A stretch of 15,568 nt of DNA. Origin: Parcubacteria group bacterium CG10_big_fil_rev_8_21_14_0_10_35_15 (GTDB taxonomy: Bacteria > Patescibacteriota > Minisyncoccia > Minisyncoccales > GWA2-46-15). Both the position numbers and the translations under genes were made by a program. Location: contig PFDL01000024.1 of NCBI GenBank assembly GCA_002772575.1, forward strand, positions 1 to 15,568. Reading direction: 5' to 3'. Below, in pieces: positions 6,360-13,608 of the stretch. The stretch's first letter is position 1; the number at the start of each line of letters is the position of its first letter. The notes beneath the pieces were generated by a model. The model did no database searches and was not told the DNA's origin. It was given only the letters and a program-made list of their open reading frames with translations.

Positions 6360-6370
6360 AAGCGAAGCTT
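6360..6370. repeat. Single AAGC-GAA-GCTT hairpin motif between murG and gltX
   Basis: AAGCGAAGCTT has the same AAGC-NNN-GCTT layout as the units of both arrays, here with GAA as the loop triplet. It fills part of the 44-nt gap between the murG stop and the gltX start. Confidence 0.45.
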
Positions 6371-6388
6371 TTAAATTAAACTAGTTTA

Positions 6389-7573
6389 TCATACTTTTAA
6401 AGAATCAAAAATGATCTTAGCAATAGTTTTAGACGCCTCTGGTCTAGCAAAGTCCAGAGCCGCTTGCTTCATTCTCTCAAGATCGTTTGGATGAGAAAAT
6501 GTATATTTCAATTTTTCTAAAAAGAAATTTGGAGTTGTATTCCCCTCTTCCAAAACAATTGCCGATCCATTGGCCGCATAGGCATAAGCATTTTTTAATT
6601 GATGACCTTGAGCCGAATCGGGCAACGGAATTATAATTGAAGGCTTGCCAACAGCTGCAATCTCAAAAATAGTGCCAGAACCGGCTCTAGCCACAATTAA
6701 ATCTGAAGCAATTAAAGCATGTTTTAATTCCTGTTCCCTGAAAAAAGCTGTTGGATGATAATATCTTTCTAAACCCTTTGGAATAGTGACATTAGCCTCT
6801 AACATATATTTTGCAAAGTTCTTTTCACCAATCTGATGTAAAATTTCATAACTTTCAAGCAAATTAGGCAAGATTGCCAAGATCATATCATTAATGGGTT
6901 GAGCTCCCTGAGACCCTCCTAAAATCATAATAATTGGTTTTTCTCCAGTTAATTGAAAAACTTTTTTTGCTTCGTTCAAAGTCCCTTGCAAAACTTCTTT
7001 TCTAATCGGATTTCCAACCAAAATTACTTTTGCCGGTGACAATCTTTCTGTTTTAGGAAAAGAAACCAAAATTTTCTTAGCAAATTTTGAAAGCAAAAGA
7101 TTGCTAAGACCAGCATCAGCATCAGATTCATGTAAAAATACGGGTATGCTTAACATCCAAGCGGCAATTACAACCGGAAAAGAACCGTATCCTCCTTTAC
7201 TGAATATCAAATCAGGAGCAATAAAAAATAAATAAAAAAATGATTGTAAAACGCCAAACGGCATTTTAAAAAGAACATCAACTATATTTTCCAAAAGACT
7301 TTTCCAATCAAAATATCTTCTTATCTTTCCGGCAGAAATTTCTCTAGTCTTCACCCCCTCTTGAGAAAGTAAAATTAAACTAAACTCATCTCTCGGTCCA
7401 ATATAATAAAGACCCAAAGAATCTTTTGAATTTCTGCTCTTTTTTGCCTCTGCAAAAACATTTAAATCGCCCTTAATTCTTGATTGAATATAAAGACTTT
7501 TAATTTCTCTAACAACCGCAATTAGAGGAAAAATATGTCCACCAGTCCCACCGCCAGTAAAAATTATTTTCAT
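6389..7573 (-). CDS. murG: UDP-GlcNAc:undecaprenyl-PP-MurNAc-pentapeptide GlcNAc transferase
   Basis: Membrane-associated GT28 glycosyltransferase that converts lipid I to lipid II. The ATG at 7573 gives the canonical start MKIIFTGGGTGGHIFP; an in-frame TTG at 7588 lies in repeat DNA and is unlikely. Motifs: GGGTGGH (7-13), FSKGGYGSFP (124-133), GNPIR (187-191), GGSQGAQ (219-225), RAGSGTIFE with Glu304 (uridine/ribose contact), and HQLKN (324-328). The usual HEQN is HESD at 149-152. At 394 residues it is about 35 longer than typical; the extra length is in the first domain (about 27-58, a Lys/Ser-rich loop). It follows ftsW but is separated from it by the repeat array. No Shine-Dalgarno sequence. 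Confidence 0.96.
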   Translation of the reverse strand: MKIIFTGGGTGGHIFPLIAVVREIKSLYIQSRIKGDLNVFAEAKKSRNSKDSLGLYYIGPRDEFSLILLSQEGVKTREISAGKIRRYFDWKSLLENIVDVLFKMPFGVLQSFFYLFFIAPDLIFSKGGYGSFPVVIAAWMLSIPVFLHESDADAGLSNLLLSKFAKKILVSFPKTERLSPAKVILVGNPIRKEVLQGTLNEAKKVFQLTGEKPIIMILGGSQGAQPINDMILAILPNLLESYEILHQIGEKNFAKYMLEANVTIPKGLERYYHPTAFFREQELKHALIASDLIVARAGSGTIFEIAAVGKPSIIIPLPDSAQGHQLKNAYAYAANGSAIVLEEGNTTPNFFLEKLKYTFSHPNDLERMKQAALDFARPEASKTIAKIIFDSLKV

Positions 7574-7578
7574 TTTGA

Positions 7579-7793
7579 TTTTGAGCAAAGCGAGAAATTA
7601 AATCAAGCTTTGCTTATTTTGTTTAAATCAAGCTTTGCTTATTTTGTTTAAATCAAGCTTTGCTTATTTTGTTTAAATCAAGCTTTGCTTATTTTGTTTA
7701 AATCAAGCTTTGCTTAATTTTGAGCAAAGCGAGAAATCAAGCTCCGCTTAATTTTGAGCAAAGCGAGAAATCAAGCTTTGCTTATTTTGTTTG
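7579..7793. repeat. Composite tandem array between ftsW and murG
   Basis: Type X units (25 bp, CAAGCTTTGCTT plus ATTTTGTTTAAAT) occur four times without change at 7604-7703. Type Y units (34 bp, CAAGCTNNGCTTAA plus TTTTGAGCAAAGCGAGAAAT) occur at 7704-7737 and 7738-7771 and differ only in the NN (TT or CC). A partial Y lies at 7579-7598 next to murG, and an X-like unit at 7772-7793 contains the ftsW stop and last codons. The 209-nt ftsW-murG gap is almost all repeat. Every unit has an AAGC-NNN-GCTT mini-hairpin. No unique spacers are present. Confidence 0.95.
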
Positions 7794-8858
7794 TCTTGAT
7801 ATATTTAATAATATACCTAAAGCCGCTAATTCTGAAGTCAAATGAGAGCCGCCATAGCTTATAAACGGCATTGGTATTCCGGTTAAAGGAAAAATTCCGA
7901 TCATTGAAGCAATATTAGTTAAAAATTGAAATCCTATCCAAACGCAAATACCAACAGCAATAATCTGAGAAAACTTGTCTTTTGTGGATCTAGCTATTTT
8001 AAATCCTTGCCAAATAAAAATAGAAATCAATAAAATTAAGAGCATCGCCCCCAAAAAACCAGTTTCCTCGGCAAAAATAGGAAAAATAGCATCACCAATA
8101 GTTGCTGGCAAAAAATTAAATTTTTGTCTGGACATACCTAGCCCTAAGCCAAAAATACCGCCCGAACCAATAGAAATCAAGGATTGCTTTAGTTGATACC
8201 CTATACCCATTGGATCAATATCTGGATTAATAAAGACTTTCCAACGATCCATACGATATCCAGCTAATTTAATTAAAACGCCCAAACCGATTAATCCGGA
8301 AAACCAAATTAAAAGATTTTGCCACATAGGAGTTCCAATCACAAAAAACATAGCGCAGGCTATTGAGATAATAACTGCCAAAGTGCCAATATCGGGCTGA
8401 AGAATTAATAAAATAGAAACTACGCCTATAATTATCAAAAATGGAATAAGAGAAAAATCCTGTTTTGATAACCAGGCGCCAAGATACAAAATCAAAGCGA
8501 TTTTAAGAAACTCCGAGGGCTGAAAAGTAATAATACCAAGATTAATCCAACTAGAAGCATTAAATAATTTTAAACCAGTGGCTGAAAAAAATAAGAGGCA
8601 CAATGTTAAAAGATTGAAAATAAAAAACCAAAAAGATATTTTTTTAATTTTCTCAAGCGGAACTAGGAAACCTATTAATCCAAGAAATAATCCTGGCAAT
8701 AAACCAAATAATAATTGATGTTTTAAAAAATAATTAGGATTCCCGAATCTTTCCATTGAAAGAACAGCTGAAGTGCTGGCTAGAATCAAGCTCCCAATCA
8801 AAATTAAAAGAAAGCTGGCTATGATTAAAACGAAATCTGGTTTTTTTAATTTTTCCAT
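7782..8858 (-). CDS. ftsW: SEDS-family peptidoglycan glycosyltransferase FtsW
   Basis: Integral membrane polymerase of the SEDS family, which links lipid II into glycan strands at the septum with a class B PBP. 358 residues with about ten hydrophobic segments. SEDS signatures: FQPSEFLK (112-119), QPDIGT (154-159), MGIGYQLKQSLISIGSGG (217-234), GMSRQKFNFLPATIGDAIF with Asp256 in the extracellular catalytic loop, FAEETGFLG, and C-terminal ISYGGSHL followed by ALGILLNISR. FtsW is preferred to RodA because of the murD and murG neighbours; sequence alone does not settle this. It overlaps murD by 13 nt. The last codons and stop lie in the first unit of the repeat array. Confidence 0.92.
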   Translation of the reverse strand: MEKLKKPDFVLIIASFLLILIGSLILASTSAVLSMERFGNPNYFLKHQLLFGLLPGLFLGLIGFLVPLEKIKKISFWFFIFNLLTLCLLFFSATGLKLFNASSWINLGIITFQPSEFLKIALILYLGAWLSKQDFSLIPFLIIIGVVSILLILQPDIGTLAVIISIACAMFFVIGTPMWQNLLIWFSGLIGLGVLIKLAGYRMDRWKVFINPDIDPMGIGYQLKQSLISIGSGGIFGLGLGMSRQKFNFLPATIGDAIFPIFAEETGFLGAMLLILLISIFIWQGFKIARSTKDKFSQIIAVGICVWIGFQFLTNIASMIGIFPLTGIPMPFISYGGSHLTSELAALGILLNISRQTK

Positions 8859-10180
8859 TTCTCAATATATTTTTTAAACTGATCTCCCCTATCCTGATAA
8901 TTCATAAATAAACCGAAACTGGGAGAGGCGCAAGAAAGAAGACAGATTTTATCTTGATTCGTATATTTAAACGCTATATTGACTCCTTCCTGCATATTAT
9001 CAATAAAAAAATGATTAAAAAAGCGATTCTTGGGTTTTATTTCTATAATCTCTTTCCAAATTCTTTTGCCGGTACTGGGAAAGAAAATCAATGTTTTAAG
9101 ATTACTTTTAATGATTCTCTTTGCCAACTCTTCAAAATTAAGACTTCTATCAAAACCTCCTAAAAAAATAGTTTCCACGTCATTTCCTAAAGCATTTAGG
9201 GCACCGATGGTTGCTTGCGGAATAGTTGCTAAAGAATCGTTATAAAATCTAATTTTCTGATATTGTCCGACAAATTCAAGCCGATGAGGCAAGGGCTTGA
9301 AGCTTTTTATCGCTTGAGCGATTTTCTTTTCTGGAATTTTAAAGATCCGGCCAATTTCAATAGCGGCTGAAATATTCAGAAGATTAAACTCTCCCAAAAG
9401 CCTACTGGGCCGATCTTGCGAAAACTCGGCCCTCCATTTTTCTAAAAATTCTTTTGCCATTTCTGAGTTTAAAGCAATCGTTTTAGCTTGAGTCATCTTC
9501 GAAGCCTTTAGGGCATATGCATTATCCGAATTAAAAAAGAAAAGATCTATTTTTTTCTGATAACGACAAATATTCTGCTTTGCTTTGAAATATTCACTGA
9601 AACTCTTGTAATAATCAAGGTGTTCTGGATAAAGGTTTAAAAAAACAGCTATTTGAGGAGATTTCTTCAAACTTACTAACTGATGGCTGGATAATTCATA
9701 GACATAAATATCGCTTGGCTTTGCTTTAAACAACAAGGAAAGAACGGGTTTACCGATATTGCCAATTAAATAAACTGGCAATTTATTATTTTTTAAAACC
9801 CGATAAATTAAAGATGAAGTCGTGCTTTTCCCTTTAGTTCCAGTTACACCAATGATTTCTCCGGGACAATTATCAAAAAAGATTTCTGTTTGAGAAGTTA
9901 CGATCTGGCCTTTTTTTAAAAAAGTTTTTATAGTTTTTAACGGAATGCCAGGAGACTTAATAATAATATCGTAATCCCCTATTTTTTTTAAATAATCCTT
10001 GCCAAAATGCAATTTTAGATAACGATTCTTCGCAAACTTAAAGGAGCTTAGCTCCTTTTGGTCGGCCAAGCCAAAAATCTGATAAGGAAAAAATTTACGT
10101 AAAAATCGCAAAGTATCAATGCCTTCGCGAGCAAAACCAAGAATAAGAATATTTTTGTCTTTAAGATAATCTAAATTCAT
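8846..10180 (-). CDS. murD: UDP-MurNAc-L-Ala glutamate ligase, probable L-Glu type (MurD2)
   Basis: Cytoplasmic Mur ligase adding glutamate to UDP-MurNAc-L-alanine with ATP. 444 residues in three domains: N-terminal Rossmann-like (1-105), central ATPase with GTKGKST (114-120), YELSSHQL, NLYPEHLD and the probable carbamylated Lys201 (FKAKQNI), and a C-terminal domain with LPHRLEFVG, NDSLAT (314-319) and FLGGFDRS. In classical D-Glu MurD the motif is NDSKAT; the Lys is Leu here. This, with murL directly upstream, suggests the MurD2 subfamily that uses L-Glu (EC 6.3.2.53), which is inference. It starts 1 nt after murL and is one of the few genes here with a Shine-Dalgarno-like AAGGA. It holds a KELSS palindrome at residues 42-46. 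Confidence 0.93.
   Translation of the reverse strand: MNLDYLKDKNILILGFAREGIDTLRFLRKFFPYQIFGLADQKELSSFKFAKNRYLKLHFGKDYLKKIGDYDIIIKSPGIPLKTIKTFLKKGQIVTSQTEIFFDNCPGEIIGVTGTKGKSTTSSLIYRVLKNNKLPVYLIGNIGKPVLSLLFKAKPSDIYVYELSSHQLVSLKKSPQIAVFLNLYPEHLDYYKSFSEYFKAKQNICRYQKKIDLFFFNSDNAYALKASKMTQAKTIALNSEMAKEFLEKWRAEFSQDRPSRLLGEFNLLNISAAIEIGRIFKIPEKKIAQAIKSFKPLPHRLEFVGQYQKIRFYNDSLATIPQATIGALNALGNDVETIFLGGFDRSLNFEELAKRIIKSNLKTLIFFPSTGKRIWKEIIEIKPKNRFFNHFFIDNMQEGVNIAFKYTNQDKICLLSCASPSFGLFMNYQDRGDQFKKYIEKWKN
10040..10058. repeat. In-gene palindrome, copy in murD
   Basis: Arms AAAGGAGCT and AGCTCCTTT around one central base. It shares the 17-nt core with the gltX copy and is read in the same frame, giving KELSS. 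Confidence 0.8.
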
Positions 10181-10181
10181 T

Positions 10182-11585
10182 TTAATCCTTATCTTTAAGT
10201 ATTTTCCTTAATGCAATTGGAAGATTATGTTTTGAACTATATGAACTTAAAATTCTTCTTGATTCAGATTCCAAATTAAAATATCTTGTCGATATTTTAT
10301 CTTTAAAATAACTTAATAAAAATGGAATCTCTTGGGCCTGCCTCGCTTTTTTTAAACTTAAATAAAAAGCGGTAATACTTTCTTTTTTAGTGCCAACGCA
10401 CTCGAATGGTTTAAAATCGCTTTCTCCAATCAATTCTTTCATTATCTGCAAAAGGTCTTTTTTACAAAATAAATCCTGTTTAAATATAGCGATTACTTCT
10501 TTTTTATCCAAAAAAGGATAAAGAGAAACAAAAATAAATAAACATTTAGGACACTTGCCACACCAATGATTACTAACCTCTTTTGTTCCTGATTTAGTGG
10601 CAATGGCCTGATTGCAACTTAAAAAAGATTTAAAATATTTTGGATAGCCGGTAAATATCTTGGCAATTTGTAATTCATAGAGAGGTCTTAAAAAACTAAA
10701 ATATTCAATTCCTTTAACTAAATAATTATGAAGATAATGCCTGAATTTTTTTTCAAATTTAAAACTCTTTGAATACTGATGATTCACCTCTTTGCCGAAA
10801 TACCAAACATTTCCCTCATTAGCGCTTTGCTCGTTGGAAAAAGCAATCAGCTTATAATCAAAAAGAACAGCGCAAAAAGCGCTTAAAAATGACAAATAAG
10901 CGGTAAAAGGAGTATGGCCGTTTAAAAAGCCTTGCCGATTTAATTCAAAAAGCTTTGGATCAATTTTCCTAATAACCATAATTGGATCGTGATAACCAGC
11001 GATTCTAATCACCTCTTTTGAGGCCTTGCTCGAATTTAAAGAAAAACAGTTGATTTCTTTATTAGCTTCTTTTAAAAGCTCAATCGTTACAATTGAATCC
11101 TTGCCCCCGCCAACTGGAATTAAATAACGCTCTTTTAGTTTTAGACTTATTGGCTTAAATGATTTTATTTTTTTAATTGATTTAACCTTTAAAAAATCTT
11201 TCTTTCTGAAATCAATCTGATTCTCGTAAAAATACTGGCCCATGCCGTTAATAATCAAATCTTTCCACCAGCTGATCTGGTCATCATTTAAAGATCCGGC
11301 TTTGATTAAAATCTCTGGAGAACAAGTTGCTTTCCAGTAAGAAATCGCCTCTATCAAGCCGAGATTAAAAACAAATTCGTCAATAGTCTTCTTCCCTATT
11401 TTTTTAATTCTTTTTGGATCTATATTTTTAATTATTAGCGAAGGGGAAAAAGCAAGATCTTCTGGTATTTTAAAGTTAAAAGAAATTTTTAAATCATTGT
11501 TTAAAACCTCCCAAGAAAATTTTTCATAGGAAAATTGCAAATATTTTTGCCTTAAAGCAATAAAGGGTTTATCTTGAATAGCCAT
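10182..11585 (-). CDS. murL: UDP-MurNAc-L-Ala-L-Glu epimerase MurL
   Basis: 467 residues. I recognise the overall pattern as MurL (EC 5.1.1.23), the ATP/Mg-dependent enzyme known from Xanthomonas oryzae that inverts the terminal L-Glu of UDP-MurNAc-L-Ala-L-Glu to D-Glu. Visible motifs: an ATP-pyrophosphatase-like loop IPVGGGKDS (156-164), NEQSANEGN (251-259), HQYSKS (269-274), and Cys324 with WCGKCPKC (341-348), a probable metal site. The N-terminal about 140 residues form a separate domain. It is soluble, with no signal peptide. Its position, directly between mraY (0 nt) and murD (1 nt), strongly supports a peptidoglycan-precursor role. An unrelated PP-loop amidotransferase-like enzyme is the main alternative, but the context makes it less likely. 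Confidence 0.88.
   Translation of the reverse strand: MAIQDKPFIALRQKYLQFSYEKFSWEVLNNDLKISFNFKIPEDLAFSPSLIIKNIDPKRIKKIGKKTIDEFVFNLGLIEAISYWKATCSPEILIKAGSLNDDQISWWKDLIINGMGQYFYENQIDFRKKDFLKVKSIKKIKSFKPISLKLKERYLIPVGGGKDSIVTIELLKEANKEINCFSLNSSKASKEVIRIAGYHDPIMVIRKIDPKLFELNRQGFLNGHTPFTAYLSFLSAFCAVLFDYKLIAFSNEQSANEGNVWYFGKEVNHQYSKSFKFEKKFRHYLHNYLVKGIEYFSFLRPLYELQIAKIFTGYPKYFKSFLSCNQAIATKSGTKEVSNHWCGKCPKCLFIFVSLYPFLDKKEVIAIFKQDLFCKKDLLQIMKELIGESDFKPFECVGTKKESITAFYLSLKKARQAQEIPFLLSYFKDKISTRYFNLESESRRILSSYSSKHNLPIALRKILKDKD
10186..10190 (-). promoter_or_regulatory. Shine-Dalgarno-like AAGGA before murD
   Basis: AAGGA on the minus strand lies 5 nt before the murD ATG, inside the end of murL. Other starts checked in this window lack such a site, so it probably supports re-initiation after murL. 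Confidence 0.55.
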
Positions 11586-12653
11586 TTAACCAAAAAGTCT
11601 AATAATTACACCTATCATCATCATTACCATTGAAATAAGCCAAAATCTCATTGTCACCTGATAACTTGGCCAGCCAATAGCTTCAAAATGATGATGAATT
11701 GGAGCTGCTAAAAATAACTTTTTACCTCTGAATTTTTTAGACAGTAATTGTAAAATCACTGAACCGGATTCAACAAATAAAAGAAATCCTATAATCGGCA
11801 AGACCAAGACCGAATCAGTTAAAAACGCAACTACGGTCAAGGTCGCTGTTAATCCTAAAATTCCGGTTTCTCCCATATAAAACTTGGCAGGCGGAATATT
11901 ATGCCACAAAAAAGCCATTAAACTCCCTAAAATCACAATCAAAAACGAGGCAAGATCAATTTGACCTAAAAATATGGCGATAACCGCATAACCGGCAAAT
12001 ATAATAGCAAAAACTCCTCCAGACAAACCATCTATACCGTCAATAACTCCACCAGAATAAACAGCCATCATAGCAATAATAAATAGAGGGATATAAAGAC
12101 CATCAATCTCTAAATTTCCCATTCCTGGAATATGAATTGTATGCCAATCTAATTTAAAATAAAACCATAAAGCGCCAATAATCCCAATAAGAGCAACTAA
12201 ACTTAATCGATAAACCAAACTTAAACCACCGCCAACATATTTTCCTTTGCCAAATACTTGGAGTAAATCATCTGTAAAGCCGAGTAAAGAAGCTGCCACT
12301 AAAGCAAATAATGGAAGCCAGGTTTGACTACGGCTCAAAAAGTTAAACTTCTTAAATATTTCAATATCAGTAAATTGAGAAAGTAAAAAAAAGAAAGCGA
12401 TTAAAATTAAGGTAGTAATAGAAATTAAAATCCCGCCGAATCTTGGCGTTTTTACTTCCCCGTCTGAATGAAATTTCTTAAAATAAAAAACATCTCCCCC
12501 ATCAATGGCTTTGGTTCTAACTTCTTTTCGCCAAAGCTTGTGTTTATATAAAAAACTAATTAATGGCGCGGATAAAAGAAAAGCAATAATAAAAGAGAAA
12601 AAGCCTAAGCTCAATATTTTGATAACATCAAATGAAAGTCCGGAAAATTTCAT
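11586..12653 (-). CDS. mraY: Phospho-MurNAc-pentapeptide transferase MraY
   Basis: Polytopic inner-membrane enzyme that moves phospho-MurNAc-pentapeptide from UDP to undecaprenyl phosphate, making lipid I. 355 residues with about ten membrane segments. Recognisable sites: VKTPRFGGILI (67-77; usual GTPTMGG), DD at 128-129 (FTDDLLQVFGKG), GVIDGIDGLSGG (202-213; usual NLTDGLDGL), FYMGETG (258-264; usual FMGDxG) and APIHHHFEAIGW (317-328). The Mg-binding Asp of MGDxG is Glu262 here and the Asn of NLTDG is Gly, so it is a divergent MraY. The HHH loop separates it from WecA-type relatives. It directly abuts murL and lies 1 nt after the carboxypeptidase gene. Confidence 0.93.
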   Translation of the reverse strand: MKFSGLSFDVIKILSLGFFSFIIAFLLSAPLISFLYKHKLWRKEVRTKAIDGGDVFYFKKFHSDGEVKTPRFGGILISITTLILIAFFFLLSQFTDIEIFKKFNFLSRSQTWLPLFALVAASLLGFTDDLLQVFGKGKYVGGGLSLVYRLSLVALIGIIGALWFYFKLDWHTIHIPGMGNLEIDGLYIPLFIIAMMAVYSGGVIDGIDGLSGGVFAIIFAGYAVIAIFLGQIDLASFLIVILGSLMAFLWHNIPPAKFYMGETGILGLTATLTVVAFLTDSVLVLPIIGFLLFVESGSVILQLLSKKFRGKKLFLAAPIHHHFEAIGWPSYQVTMRFWLISMVMMMIGVIIRLFG

Positions 12654-12654
12654 C

Positions 12655-13608
12655 TTAATTAAAGGCGTCTATTAACTTTCTCATTTCAGAAAAACGAGAT
12701 TCCCTTGAATCTGCCCCTAAAACAATATTAATAAAATAATCATTATCGCTGTTTTGTAATATTATAACAATGCAACCGCCAGCTTCATCGGTATAACCGG
12801 TTTTACCGCCAACAATCTTTAAATCATCAATCTCGCTAAAAGAATTCAATAACTCATTAGTATTAAAAGCTCGATGATGAGCTTCTCCGTTTTCACTTAA
12901 AACTATAACTGAAGACTGAGATGAGGTCTCAAGAAACGGGAAAATACTATTATTTACAGGATATTCTTTTAAAATAAATATAACTAAATTTGCAATATCG
13001 CGAGCGCTAGAAAAATTATTCTCTACTTCTAATCCGGTTGGAGTTGAAAAATTAGTTGATCTCAATCCTATTGCGCTTGCCTTTAAATTCATTAAATTGA
13101 TAAAATTATCTCTACCGTTGACTCCGCCAACTTCAGCCAAAGCATCAGCAGCGTCATTGCTTGATTCAACCAAAGCCATTTTTAATAATTCTTTAACAGT
13201 AATTTTTTCACCAATCCTTAAATTCCCGCTATTACCTTGTTGAGAAACCATTGACTCAGTAATTTCAATTTTTTCATAAAGTAATTGATTTTCTAAAGAA
13301 ATAATTGCTGTCATTAGTTTTGTCAAAGAAGCAATCGGCATTTTCATATTTGAATTCTTCTCAAAAACAATCACTTGTTCTCCACTATTTTTAATTTTTA
13401 CAACCAAAGCGCTTTTTGCTCCAATATTAATATCAGATAAATTTCTTTTGCTTAAAGTTTCTCTTGAGATTTGAGCTAAAAATGTTTTTTCAGGAATATA
13501 TATTTGATTAACTAAAAAATCTTCAAAAATAAACTGAGCGCTATTAACGCCTAAAGCAAGGGTTAAGCCGATTCCGGCGCCAATGGTAAAAAATTTAATT
13601 CCCTTCAT
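12655..13608 (-). CDS. dacA: D-alanyl-D-alanine carboxypeptidase, S11 family (PBP5-like)
   Basis: Penicillin-binding protein that trims the terminal D-Ala of peptidoglycan stem peptides outside the membrane. 317 residues. The N-terminus (KFFTIGAGIGLTLALGV, about 5-21) is a signal or anchor segment. The three active-site motifs are present: SLTK (94-97, nucleophile Ser94), SSN (149-151) and KTG (269-271), with the usual KMPIAS lead-in and NDAADALAE. The C-terminal PBP5 domain and membrane-binding helix are missing or very short, so it is a minimal S11 enzyme, perhaps held by its N-terminal segment. Its ATG overlaps the aspS stop in ATGA. The dacA symbol reflects family resemblance, not proven orthology. 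Confidence 0.92.
   Translation of the reverse strand: MKGIKFFTIGAGIGLTLALGVNSAQFIFEDFLVNQIYIPEKTFLAQISRETLSKRNLSDINIGAKSALVVKIKNSGEQVIVFEKNSNMKMPIASLTKLMTAIISLENQLLYEKIEITESMVSQQGNSGNLRIGEKITVKELLKMALVESSNDAADALAEVGGVNGRDNFINLMNLKASAIGLRSTNFSTPTGLEVENNFSSARDIANLVIFILKEYPVNNSIFPFLETSSQSSVIVLSENGEAHHRAFNTNELLNSFSEIDDLKIVGGKTGYTDEAGGCIVIILQNSDNDYFINIVLGADSRESRFSEMRKLIDAFN

Noticed and set aside
7574..7588. TTG start for murG five codons upstream
   Set aside because: It lies in repeat DNA; the ATG at 7573 gives the canonical MKIIFTGGGTGGH start.
7579..7793. CRISPR array
   Set aside because: Units are contiguous copies without unique spacers, and no cas genes are nearby.
4352..9245. Opposite-strand open frames at 4352-4696, 5933-6223, 7975-8196, 8954-9163 and 9030-9245
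   Set aside because: Each lies within or antisense to a well-supported gene, has low-complexity or unrecognisable translation, and shows no start signals.
10869..10883. AGCGC-AAAAA-GCGCT hairpin inside murL
   Set aside because: A single copy within well-conserved coding sequence; probably chance.
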